Assembly (NCBI GenBank): GCA_963969595.1
Contig: OZ018412.1
Coordinates: 28,458,339-28,522,338, forward strand
From: Neckera pumila
Taxonomy: Eukaryota; Streptophyta; Bryopsida; Hypnales; Neckeraceae
Direction: 5' to 3'
Length of the DNA stretch: 64,000 bases
The position numbers and the translations under genes were made by a program. Shown piece after piece: positions 1 through 9,917 of the stretch (the first letter of the stretch is position 1; each line of letters opens with the position of its first letter). Below the pieces are notes generated by a model, which was not told where the DNA came from, searched no databases, and saw only the letters and a list, made by a program, of their open reading frames with translations.

Positions 1-113
1 TTGGTAAAAGAATTCAATGATTGACTTGACATTGGTATAGATGTGGTCAATGCACTCCTGGTATATTTTGAGGATCAATCTCAATGGAACTAGCTTATAT
101 GACCACTAACAAA

Positions 114-1397
114 CACTATAAGAAAATTGCATTTTTGGCGATGTTTACCACTAATACGTGATGTCAAAAAAAAATGAGAACATATCAAAGGACAGATGGC
201 CTGAAAAGGTAGATTTTTGTGGACATTGTAGAAAATGCGTGTATGTTACTGTAAAAACAAGTTGATGTTATCATTGACGTTGACATTTTATTTGATATCA
301 TTGATTTTTTTGGAACGTCCCAAAAAATATAGACTCACAAGTTAGCAAGCATATCCATTATAGATAAATCAATGAAAATTACTATGGTCTATGATAAAAT
401 GCTGACCAAATATAAAAAATTTAGGGAAAAGGCAGCCGTGTGGTATACTTTGCAAAAAAAAAGGCAATGGATGGATGTGCACCATGGATGAAAAAATAAA
501 TTCTTTATACAAGTGGATGGTAGGAAGATTGACAATTCGTATGGGATATTCTAAGCAAGAATTATATTCAATGTATAATGTCTAAAACAGCATGCTATAG
601 ATGTCTAAAACAACATGAAGATGTTTGAAACAACATTCATATGTCTGCAACAATGTCTAGACGTCTGAAACAATGTCGATACTTACAATGACCAAATTCC
701 CATATCCTATTTATCCCATATCTTTTGTCTCAATATGAATGGACAATGGATATAACTAGGACCTCTCAACCCTACATTCTCACAAATTTTCAATGAAGAA
801 ACTACTTCATTTGGCCATCCAAAATCCTCTTGATGGTAGATGGTAAGTTATTTTTAATTCTTATTGAGTTAAACTATTGATCTTGTTCATTTATTTTAGT
901 TCTTTGTTTATTTTAAAAAAAAAATTCTACTGACCTTAACTTATGGGTACAGTATGCAACAATCAATGTTTCAAAAAATGTCTATCTAGACATCTAAATT
1001 GACATTCCAAAAAAAAAGATTAAAAAATTGCCACGTCAAAAAGTGTGCTGACAAGGCATGTCATGTCATATTTTTATTGGGTCCATGTCACGAGCCGTGT
1101 CACGAAGGGGTTGGATGAAAAAAAATGATGTGGTACTGCCCGTTGATGACCTAGTGACGTGGAGGTGATGTGTCATCCACGTGCCACTTCCTCAAGCACT
1201 TGCACTAGTGCAATTTTTCTAATGTTTTCAAAAAACAAACTCCAATTTTGCAAGTTTTTTGCATAACAGAGCCCGATTTTGGCACGTTTGTTTTTATGAA
1301 TCTTATTGGACATCAACAATGAGGCCTTTCTATATCAGAAAAAATGTCATATCCGGTTTTTTCCGAATGCTACAAAAGACATTGATTTCTTATACTA
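114..1397 (+). mobile_element. CACTA-type non-autonomous DNA transposon, eroded copy
   Basis: It starts with CACTATAAGAAA and follows the 5836-7128 element closely (TTGATGTTATCATTGACG block, ATGTCTGAAACAA-like repeats, the GATGGTAGATGGTAAGTT segment, a following T/A-rich tract). The right end is eroded: TTTCTTATACTA in place of TTTCTTATAGTG. AAA flanks both sides, compatible with a 3-bp duplication but weak in A-rich DNA. No transposase frame is visible, so movement would need a helper. It is the most degraded of the long copies and therefore probably the oldest. Confidence 0.72.
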
Positions 1398-1400
1398 AAA

Positions 1401-2220
1401 CGTGTAAATTTAAAGCCGCAACTAGCGCATCCACGTGATGCATTTAAATTGGAGTTTGTTCCTATGAGAGCTCCCGATAGAGAAATGAGCCAGAGAACCC
1501 TTCCAAGAAAGAAGCCCTTCTTACAGTGCAAGCAATTACTTAGATGTCTGCCATGATTTGTTGCTGGCTGAACTGCTTGCAACCGTTTTTTACGGGGGCA
1601 GATTCCAGCTATACGATCATAAATGCATATGCATGGTGATGTTTACAACTATAAATCACATCTACTTGACGTGCACAAGCAATTCCACTATAACACCAAT
1701 GGAAGGGAGTTCATTACCTTGTCAGCACATGAAATTTGTCCCACTACTTGATGTAACAGCTATAGAGTATCAAAAGCTATCTTTTATAGGTACAAGAAGA
1801 TGGCCAAAAATGATAAACAGTTAGAGCACCATGGTAATCTTGGCTTGAAGAAGCTACAGACACATACCTTACGTACAACAGCTATACTTCAATTACTTCT
1901 TGAAAATAGTGCGGACCAAATACCCCACAAAATTACAAATTGAAGACACTCAAATTAAAGGAGAAAGTTCCATCCATAGTCCTACCATCAACATTTCATT
2001 GGAGAGACAAGTTGCCATAGATCAACAACATGAATTTGTCATTTCAATTGCAACATATTTTGGCAAGCGAATTAAGCAACATCTGGCGTTTTTTCTTTTT
2101 AGAGTACACTTCCAAGGCATGTGGTGATATTTTGCTTGGTGTGGACAACATGATAGACTCAAGCAACTTAGAAGTGCATGTATTCTACGTTTGCAGGTAT
2201 AAAAAGTGTGAATTAGGAAA
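1401..2220. other. Unassigned sequence, probable transposon debris
   Basis: Only short open frames occur (for example 1558-1824 plus and 2022-2327 minus) with no motif I recognise. A plausible acceptor (TTTGCAG, near 2196) precedes the recognisable transposase fragment that starts near 2221, so part of this stretch may be intron or broken 5' coding of that element. Confidence 0.3.
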
Positions 2221-2520
2221 TTGAAAATCCACCTCAACGGACAGAAGGCGCATAGAGAGCTATATTGTGTGAACCGCATAATGTCAAAGAAGTTCCTTGA
2301 TAAAGTCCTAACCATAATCCACAACAAAATGGATCTCTTGAAGACGGCTTCTCCCCATCACTCTAACAAAAATAAAGAAACCAATTCTTTCATGAAGATG
2401 CTTGTGTTATTATAGTCATGAAGGCCTATAGTCATGAAGGCCTATAGTCATGAAGGCGTACGGTATGTGCACTATGGCTTAGACATCTTTCCAATGGATT
2501 CCAACCACACCATGGGGGTT
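2221..2520 (+). pseudogene. Decayed transposase-like fragment
   Basis: The translation reads VLTIIHNKMDLLKTASPHH, then NSFMK, and after a frame disturbance HYGLDIFPMDSNHT. From memory this resembles a catalytic-core segment of an uncharacterised plant transposase-related family (pattern IIHDKMDHxKTA...HYGLDxxPxDxNxT); the match is by eye only. The frame is broken by three copies of a 16-bp tandem repeat (2411-2457), and the fragment is cut at 2524 by the inverted LTR fragment. No intact product is expected. Confidence 0.45.
2411..2457. repeat. 16-bp tandem repeat, three copies
   Basis: The unit TATAGTCATGAAGGCC occurs at 2411 and 2427, and almost completely at 2443. As 16 is not a multiple of three, the expansion itself shifts the frame of the surrounding transposase fragment. 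Confidence 0.85.
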
Positions 2521-2523
2521 GTT

Positions 2524-3450
2524 TGTGAGTCCTTATTTATCCACCATTGGTAAATAATCGAGCATAACCAGGTTCTAGTTTTGTGTGGATTTTTCTCAAT
2601 CTACGCGTGCCTAGCATCAATCCATTGTGCCTTCCGAGCAGTGGATCTTTTTTGAGTTCCTAAACATCCACAATTTGCAAGAAAATCAAAGAAATGCAAC
2701 AATTTACAACTTCTATTTTAATTTCCTCAAGTAAAAGAGGTCACGGTGGTTTTGAGATGGGTCTAATTACAATCTAAATTTAGCAATTTTCAATGGTCCA
2801 GCACCTTATGCCATTTTCAAAAACATAAAATTCGACCCTATCCCTTTCTCCTAGCAAAAAATATTGATGGATGAAGTTTAGACTTTCTGGGACTATTTAA
2901 ACTTCATCTATACCTTTGGACTTGTTCCCTAATTTAATTAATCTTGAAATTTGAATCCTATTTCTAAATAGATAAGTTTTGCTTAATTCCTAAGTTTGGA
3001 CTTGGATGAACTAATCCAAGTTGATTTCATCCATTTCCTAACCTAAACTTCATCCTTTAATTTCTCCTAAGTTTATTGTTCATTGTCAAAGTTTGAATCA
3101 CTTTTGGATCATTTGAAGTTCCTACTTTGAGTTTCTAATGCTAAATTCTTCTTTGATCAAGTTGAGATGACATAATCCTTCCTATTTTTAATCCTTGATA
3201 TTTCAAATGAACTCTGGTCAATTATTGTTTTTAGCATTTTTAGGGTTGTTCCTTGAAGAAGCTAATTCAAGTTTTCCAAAATGTTATCTCACTTGAACTT
3301 TAACCTATTTTATCAAAAATTATTGATGGATGAAGTTTAATCGCTAATCAATGTTTAAAACTTCATCCATTGATTGATACAAACTCCAAATTGAAAACTA
3401 ACTTTTAACCTCACTTTTAAGATCTAGGTCACTATTTAAGACTTTCGTAA
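2524..3450 (-). repeat. Inverted partial copy of the long LTR family
   Basis: Read on the minus strand this matches the last ~0.95 kb of the LTR-like unit at 8034-12303. Shared blocks are the terminal TGTGAG/CTCACA, the ATTGTGCCTT segment, GGTCACGGTGGTTT, ATGGATGAAGTTTA and GACTTGGATGAACTA. It starts at TGTGAG (2524), the outer end of the unit. Similarity stops near 3450, where another repeat type begins, so the copy is truncated or overwritten. No coding capacity. Confidence 0.7.
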
Positions 3451-3451
3451 T

Positions 3452-3800
3452 TTAACCCCTAAAGTCCCATTGTCCCCTTGGGGGACAAAATGGATTTCGG
3501 GCACATTCCTACGGTCTCAATATTTGTCATAATTTTCTGAATTTTTTTGTGAAAATAGAGAATCACATTAGCTTTCCAAAAATATAATCTTTATTTCAAT
3601 TGGTGCCCGTTAGTAAAAGTTATAGTAGAAAAATCCCAAATTTTAGTTTGTCAGGCAGAAAAAAAAACTCACAAAAACTTTAAATTAACCTAGAACAATC
3701 TCACCATTGAGATTAGTATATTTCAACCCTATCTTAGAGCTATTAATGATTTCAATTTTCCTTCAATCTTGAATCAATTAGGAAGAAAATAGTGAGGTCG
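3452..3800 (+). repeat. AT-rich repeat module shared with the 55-62 kb region
   Basis: It begins with TTAACCCCTAAAGTCCCATT and continues with blocks also found near 56540-56830 and 57900-58440 (GGACAAAATGGATTTCGGGC, TTTCAATTGGTGCCCGTTAG, AGTTTGTCAGGCA, and the end block TTAGAGCTATTAATGATTT). All three copies keep the same order of blocks with much divergence, so this is a dispersed repeat family. No protein is evident. Confidence 0.6.
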
Positions 3801-3835
3801 ATGCCAATTGCACCGGAATAGTTGGTTGGTAAGCC

Positions 3836-4697
3836 ATGGCAGGCCCAGCCCGGATGCTCTGTCCAGTCATCCCTGCCGACTCGGATTTATGGAAGCAACT
3901 AGCGATAGATTTGGAGACAATAGGGTGCGCCGAGTTGTCGAAGCGCCCCTGCACTATAAGAAACCCATATTTTTTGGGATGTTTTCACTATTTTTTGGAA
4001 TGCATTTTTGTAGACATTGAACAAAACAACCCATGTTTTTATGACAACAATGATGTTCAATAAAACATCAAGATGTTTTATTTGACATAAAAACATGAGT
4101 TGTTTTATTCAATGTCCACAAAAATGCATTCCAAAAAATAGTGAAAACATTCCAAAAAATATGGGTTTCTTATAGTGCTGGAGCTTACAGAGTGACAAGA
4201 TGATTGTAGAGCTTGTAGTTGGACCTCCAAATCCGTATCAGTTGACCGTCAAGGGACAACCCGGTTCTTGGATGGAGGATATGTAGGCGGAAGCATCAAC
4301 TCTGGAAAAGGCGGGAGTTTCCAATTTGGGAACGAAGGTCACCATCTGCCCTTCCACCATGCCAGCCCGGCCAACTGGAACCACACTCTTCACAATACCA
4401 AAGTCAGTCGTCCGCCGTCACATGGGTGAATGTTCGGATGTCATCACAAATCCGGCCCGGACTAATCCGGCCGGCTTTGCGCACATGAAGTAGGCTTCTT
4501 CACCGACCAAGGCTAAGACAACCCGAGTGGAGCTCTCGGACAACGAAGAGGAATGCGAGACTGGACTAGAGTTGGAAGACAATGCCACACCACCTCAAAG
4601 GCGCCAGATTCTGACCCGGTCATAGGCTAGGAACACGCCGGTGAAGTTGCCACCAACCAAGGCAGGGAGTAGCGTAAAGAAATCAAGGAGGAAATAA
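3836..4697 (+). pseudogene. Reading frame split by a palindromic MITE
   Basis: An ATG-started frame runs from 3836 to the MITE at 3952. If the MITE and one CTG target duplication are ignored, the frame continues without a shift from 4181, giving ...IGCAELSKRPWSLQSDKMIV... It then passes three in-frame stops, all TAG (4284, 4491, 4623), before TAA at 4695. The C-terminal part is basic (VKKSRRK) after an acidic patch (ELSDNEEECE). This could be a gag-like or other transposon protein; I do not recognise the family. CAG-to-TAG transitions would explain every stop. Not functional as it stands. Confidence 0.5.
3952..4177. mobile_element. 226-bp palindromic CACTA-type MITE
   Basis: The ends are CACTATAAGAAACCCATA and its inverted complement TATGGGTTTCTTATAGTG. 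The two halves are almost perfect reverse complements over roughly 95-100 bp, leaving a short central loop. The flanks carry the 3-bp target duplication CTG (3949-3951 and 4178-4180). The outer ~35 bp resembles the termini of the longer elements at 5836 and 18457, so the same transposase could have mobilised it. A transcript across it would fold into a long hairpin. Confidence 0.93.
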
Positions 4698-5832
4698 TTA
4701 TTTTTTTATGTGATTTTTGAATTTGTTCCGCTTCAAATTTTCCAGAGGTGGAACTTGGTTCCGGATTTCTAGGAGGCCTCTGGCCTGGGATTTTTTGATT
4801 ATCTTGGAAGGTAGTGTGACACTGATTAGTCACTCTGATTTTAGGGTGTGCCCTTTTTGCTTTTTGTTTGAGTTTTAAAGGGAGGACAAGTTTGTTGCCC
4901 TCTCATTCCATCCTAGCCCATTAGAGTGCATTTGTTTATGTTCTTTTGCTTTCTTTAATCTAAGACCACTTAGTGGACTTTTTTGATTCGGCTATGTACA
5001 CAAATGTGTTGAAATGTTCATGAGGGTGTTGAAGTATGAGAAAGACAGGTGAAGGGAAGTCCAGATCTGAGGCAACCGGATTTGATCGATAAGGTACGTT
5101 TGTGTGAAAGTTTTGGATCTGTGAAAGAGGATTAGTGCACCGTGCTTTTAAACTGCTGGAATAGTAATCCGGAAGGAGTAGAGTGAATGCGAGTTCGGAA
5201 CTCAAGAAAGGGTTCATGCGGATGTAAGCAACCACCAGTGGAATATTCCCCATCTCCGAAAAGCCTGCCAATTATTGGATCAGTCTAGAACCTAGTACAA
5301 TACGCGTCCCTACTGGTTCTGGGTGCTTTGATCTATCGTAGTAGTGAAGGTCTTAGGGAGTAAATTCTAAATGACCTGCTTTCCGGAAAGACCTTCCAAG
5401 AAGTTGTGAGGATTGTTGTCTTTGTCTTCCCAATTACAAAATCGGAAGTATGTGTGTGTGTGTGTGTGTTTGAGTATGAGATTTACGAGTGGTGCAAGTT
5501 CCTATCCCTCTTGAAAGATCAACAATAGATCCCTTGAGGGTAAAACATGGATATATAAACCGGAGTGTGACTAGATGTAACCGGAATCCGGACAAGGATG
5601 GATCTGGATTGGAATCCGGAAGGTAGTTTTATCCGGAAAGAGAGCAAAGACGTGATTGCTTGGGTGTTTTGGGGGAGATCCGTACATCTTTAGTATACAA
5701 TAACGTAATAGAATTCCCCGAAACAATATTTTGTGTTATCTTACCACATTTTTTGTATTAAGGATACTTACGCCTAGACTGCGCGTACGACTTTAGCTGT
5801 ACATCTAGGGTGAACAACATCCGACACCCAAC
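4698..5832. other. Uncharacterised repeat-like intergenic DNA
   Basis: No gene found. The stretch 5280-5700 is rich in CCGGAA/TCCGGA words and has a TATA-like TATATAAACC near 5551, which suggests an old LTR or promoter-like segment, though no ends were identified. A (GT)n microsatellite lies at 5451-5469. Confidence 0.35.
5451..5469. repeat. (TG)n microsatellite
   Basis: About nine and a half uninterrupted TG units, read directly from the sequence. Confidence 0.9.
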
Positions 5833-5835
5833 CAA

Positions 5836-7128
5836 CACTATAAGAAAACCATATTTTTGGTGATGTTTTACCTCTAACGCGCGATGTCTGATAAAACATG
5901 AAGATTTCAAAGGACATTTGATCCGACAAGATAGATTTTGGTGGATGTTGCAAACAACATTGGCTTTTTACTATAAATCTAAGTTGATGTTATCATTGAC
6001 GCTGACGTTGTATTTGACATGATTGAAATTATGTTGATGTTGTTTGGGACATCCAAAAAAACATAGACTGCCAAGTCAGCAAATAGGTCCATTTTGTCTA
6101 TGGATAAATTAGTAAAAATTACTATGGGCAATGATAAAATGTTGACCATATTAAAAAGTTTAGGGGAAGGGCAACCACATGGCATACTTTGCAAAAAAAG
6201 GATAATGGATGGATGTGTACCATGGATGAAAAGAGATGGTCTTTATACTGTGGGGTGGTAGGAGGTGAAACAATCCATGTGGGATATGTAAAGCAAGAGT
6301 TGTGTTCAATGTAAAATGTCTGAAATAACATGCTCTAGATGTTTGAAAGAACATCTACATGTCTGAAACAACGTCTAGACATCTAAAACAATGTCAAAAC
6401 TTACAATGGTTAAGTTCCCATATTTTAGTTCTTCCATATCTTTTGTCTCACCATGGACGGACAATGAAAATAAATAGGACCTCTTAATCCTTCATTTTCA
6501 CTAACTTTTAATGAATGAATTCCTTCATTTTGCCATCAAAAATTCTCTTGATGGTAGATGGTAAGTTTTATTTAATTCTTGCCGAATTCTTGTCATTTTG
6601 ATTGTCTATTTAATTATTATTATTATTTTTTTTTAAATAATTTTTTTCTACTAACCTTGTCCTATGGGTACAATATGCAGCAATTGATGTCTCAAAAAAC
6701 GTCTAAGTAGATGTCTAAATTGACATTTAAAAAAACAACATTAAAATCTTTTAAACAACATAAAAGTATGTTGACAAGGCATGCCACGTCAAATATTGGC
6801 GCATCCATGTCACTTTTCCCTTGGTCCACGTCAGCAACAAACCGGAGGAATTTTTTTTCCTACGTGGCACTGCCTACTCACGTGGCGCTTACGTGGAGCT
6901 GAGTTGTTTGCCAAATGGCACACTTTTGAGACCTTGAAAAAGCATGTCATGTGTGATGCCAGAAAAAACAAGGCCAAATTGGGCATGTTTTTTGAAAACA
7001 GCAGACTTTTTTTGCTTGTTTTCCGTGAAGCAATTTTAGGTGACATCTACGTTGACTCTTAGACATGTTTTTCTGGACATCAGACGCGTTTTTTCAGACA
7101 TCATAAAAAAGGCCAGTTTCTTATAGTG
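5836..7128 (+). mobile_element. CACTA-type non-autonomous DNA transposon, 1293 bp
   Basis: Termini are CACTATAAGAAA...TTTCTTATAGTG, flanked by the 3-bp duplication CAA (5833-5835 and 7129-7131), the hallmark of CACTA/EnSpm (CMC) elements. Subterminal regions repeat AGACATCT/GTCTGAAACAA-like words many times near 6310-6400 and GACATC words near 7040-7105, as expected for transposase-binding repeats. There is no transposase. The copy at 18457-19305 is an inverted, internally deleted version; the copy at 114-1397 is a more diverged relative. Confidence 0.93.
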
Positions 7129-7131
7129 CAA

Positions 7132-8028
7132 TGTCCAAGTCCTCTCGCATTTTTAGACACGTCGTCCAATGCTTGCCCTGGTTCCCCCAATGCTCGTGCA
7201 GCATTGTCGTTCAAGATAAATAAAACACTACGGGCTCATTACGCGCTAGATCTTGCAGTGCTCTCATGCCAACATTCTTCACCTAGTCCATCACGCCGTC
7301 CAGAACTTGGGCCCCTGAATCTTCACTAACCATGCGGGCGTACTTCATGACGGTATTCTGAATGACTTCTGGCTTCCAAGACACAATCCCGCTGAAGCAG
7401 AATGGAGCCTCCTACGTAAGGACAGCCAAAGCCACCAGTATGTCACGCTCCCGCCTGCAAGTACTCTGAATTGCTTTACGTGTCATTCCGAAGTTTGGAC
7501 AAGTTAATTGCCGCCACCTATTCCAGACGTTCTGCACCGCCATTTGGAACATTTGCACAAACGGGGTGGATCTTACCCTCAAAGCTCGATGGACGAGGAT
7601 TTTCCTGCGGACCTCCTCAACCTCCTCCTTTGTAAGACAGATAATATTTTAGGGTTTAGGGTCCGCATTGGATTGCACTCAACCTTCACTCCGAAACAGT
7701 ACGGTCCAATCAGAAAATCACATCAAAACACTGAATGCACTAAATTTCCTGACTATCCGTCTATATTGGTCTTACCATCGTGTCACCATGGAAAGCTTGG
7801 TTGCCTCTCCAGTACACTGCTATTTTCCAACAGTACCAGCCAGATGGGGCACCAGTCCTACAAGTAGGCCTCCCGCTCCCACCATGTTTCTTTCCGTAAT
7901 TTCACCATAGCTTCTTCTATTATGCGCTCCTGCTCCACCTTCAGCTCGGCCTTCATAGTGCATCTGCTATCCTTGAACATTGCCACATCTTCCAAGTACT
8001 ATAGGTACTCCCCATGACATCCATGCCC
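7132..8028. other. Older GC-richer sequence, left part of a split locus
   Basis: This is more GC-rich than its neighbours and has no convincing gene. It was continuous with 12309-13544 before the LTR-like unit at 8034-12303 inserted (duplication GGCGG). Both parts look like decayed coding DNA, more probably on the minus strand, but I see no diagnostic motif here. Confidence 0.35.
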
Positions 8029-9288
8029 GGCGGTGTGAGGTCCCGATTTGACATCCGGAACTCACTGTTTTCATTTTTTCGTTTATAATAAATTTAAATA
8101 TACTTTTAGTTGCAAAAAGCTCAAAAAAGAGTGTAAGACCAAAATAGATGTGTCACATACCAATATAGCATTTGGTCCCTTATCAATATGTTGCCCTCAA
8201 CTAAATCCAATTCCCATTTGTAAATAGGTATAAAATTGGGATTTCATGTGATTAGATGGATTTATAGTAAATAGGACTAGAATTGCCAAAACCACGGTAT
8301 AGGTGACTTCTTAGGTCTAGATTTGGTTTGAGGGAATACCGTTGAGGTCATATGTCTAATCCCGACAATAGGTTTTACTTTCCCCATCTTATCAAAGAAA
8401 TAGCGAAAATGCCAATTGTGAGGCCTGTAGGAGTTATGATTGCAAGACAGACATTTGGGAGGAATCTAGAGATGCAGCATGTTTTTCTTGGGTGGAATTC
8501 ATGTTTGGAGGCCAACAGCAAAATTGGTTTGTCAAGATTCTCCTAAGATTCCCTAGTCACCGATTTCACAAGGAGAAGACAAGATTTGATTCTCCTATGA
8601 CCCTTGTGCAAAGTAAGATATGAGCTTGCATATATTTTGTGGAATTCCATGAGAGATTCTATAAAAAGATTCGGAATTTTTTGACTTACTAAAAATGCCT
8701 TTCCGATTGGTCAACCGCCAAAATCTTGGATGGGAAATTCTTGTAAGTAACCCAGGTTGCGGTAAAATCTCATTAAAAATTAAACTAGCTTGTTTTATGC
8801 TAATAAGATGCTCCAACAAGTTTCAAGACATTCTAATAGCCAAAGGTACTCAAACCGGCGAGACTCCTCGACAATTGCCAAATTTGAAGAATCCGATGGA
8901 GTTGACCGGTGTCTCGGGAGCACACGGAATTGGAATGGGGTCGAAGTTGGATCTTTTCTTATTCCCTTAGACCTTCTGAAGAAATTAGGCTAGTTACTTT
9001 TTTTTTAAAAGTCAAACTCCAAAGATTAGATTTTTACCCCTTTTTGGTGTTCAATTAGCGCTAAGTATTATTGCATTTTTGAGGTCAAATTAGGGGATAG
9101 AGGGACCTTCAAATTAAAAATGGCCTTTTGAAGCCAATGGCACAATTCGTTTGTAATTTGGAGTTGTTATCCAAAAGTTAGAAGTTTGGTCCAATGTAGA
9201 AAGTCAAAAATTAGAAGATTATGATGAAAACCTCAAGTGATAAGATTATTAGTAGGAAAAGAGAGGGAGGTGAGCACCCTTGGAAATG

Positions 9289-9297
9289 TATATAAGG
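9289..9297 (+). promoter_or_regulatory. TATA-like box of the LTR
   Basis: TATATAAGG lies about 1.25 kb into the unit and is preceded by CCTTGGAAA. The equivalent point of the second unit (near 14830) has the same CCTTGGAAA context before TATAAAAGG. Conservation of this core in two otherwise diverged copies supports a real LTR promoter on the plus strand. Confidence 0.5.
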
Positions 9298-9781
9298 GCT
9301 CACTTTTCTCTCACAAACACCCCTTGGGCCATTATTTTGGCTTTCGAAACACGTTGGTCCATTTGTTTAAATTTTTTTGGCCATTTTTGAGCCGAAGTTG
9401 TAAATGTGTGTTTTTGGAGCTTTTTAAGCTTTGTTGTTGCTAATTTTCAAGCTTTCTTTGAAGGACATTAGAGCCCTTTCAAAGATTGTCTTTGTCTTTG
9501 GATTTTTGACTAAAATACTAACTTAGCCTTTTGTTGTAGAAATTTGAAGTTGTTTTTATTAAACCGTGCACTAATCCTAGACCCCCCCTTTGTACCTAGG
9601 CGTATGCCGCTTTGGGGGCCATTCTAGTGTTTTCATTGAGAACTTGGTGTTCTAACCCATCTCCACTAACGTGTATTTGAGTTTTTTAGTATTGACTAAC
9701 CAAGTGTACTTAGCCTTTGTAGAGTTGTACTAACCTACCTTTGTCCTAAGTTGTTTTAAATTTCTTTCAAACCTTTGCATA

Positions 9782-9917
9782 CGGCAAAGCTTTGACTTTG
9801 CTTTGTTTGAATTGTTTAGAAGTTTGAAGATTTTCTAGAATACGGCAAAGCTTTGACTTTGCTTTGTCCAAATTGTTTAGAAGTTTAGAAATTTTCTGGA
9901 ACACGGCAAAGCTTTGA
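9782..9917 (+). repeat. 61-bp tandem repeat carrying a palindromic motif, three copies
   Basis: CGGCAAAGCTTTGA starts at 9782, 9843 and 9904, a spacing of exactly 61 bp. The first two are followed by CTTTGCTTTG and AATTGTTTAGAAGTTTAGA-like sequence. CAAAGCTTTG is a perfect palindrome. The same motif recurs at irregular spacing in the second LTR-like unit (15273-15684). Confidence 0.85.
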
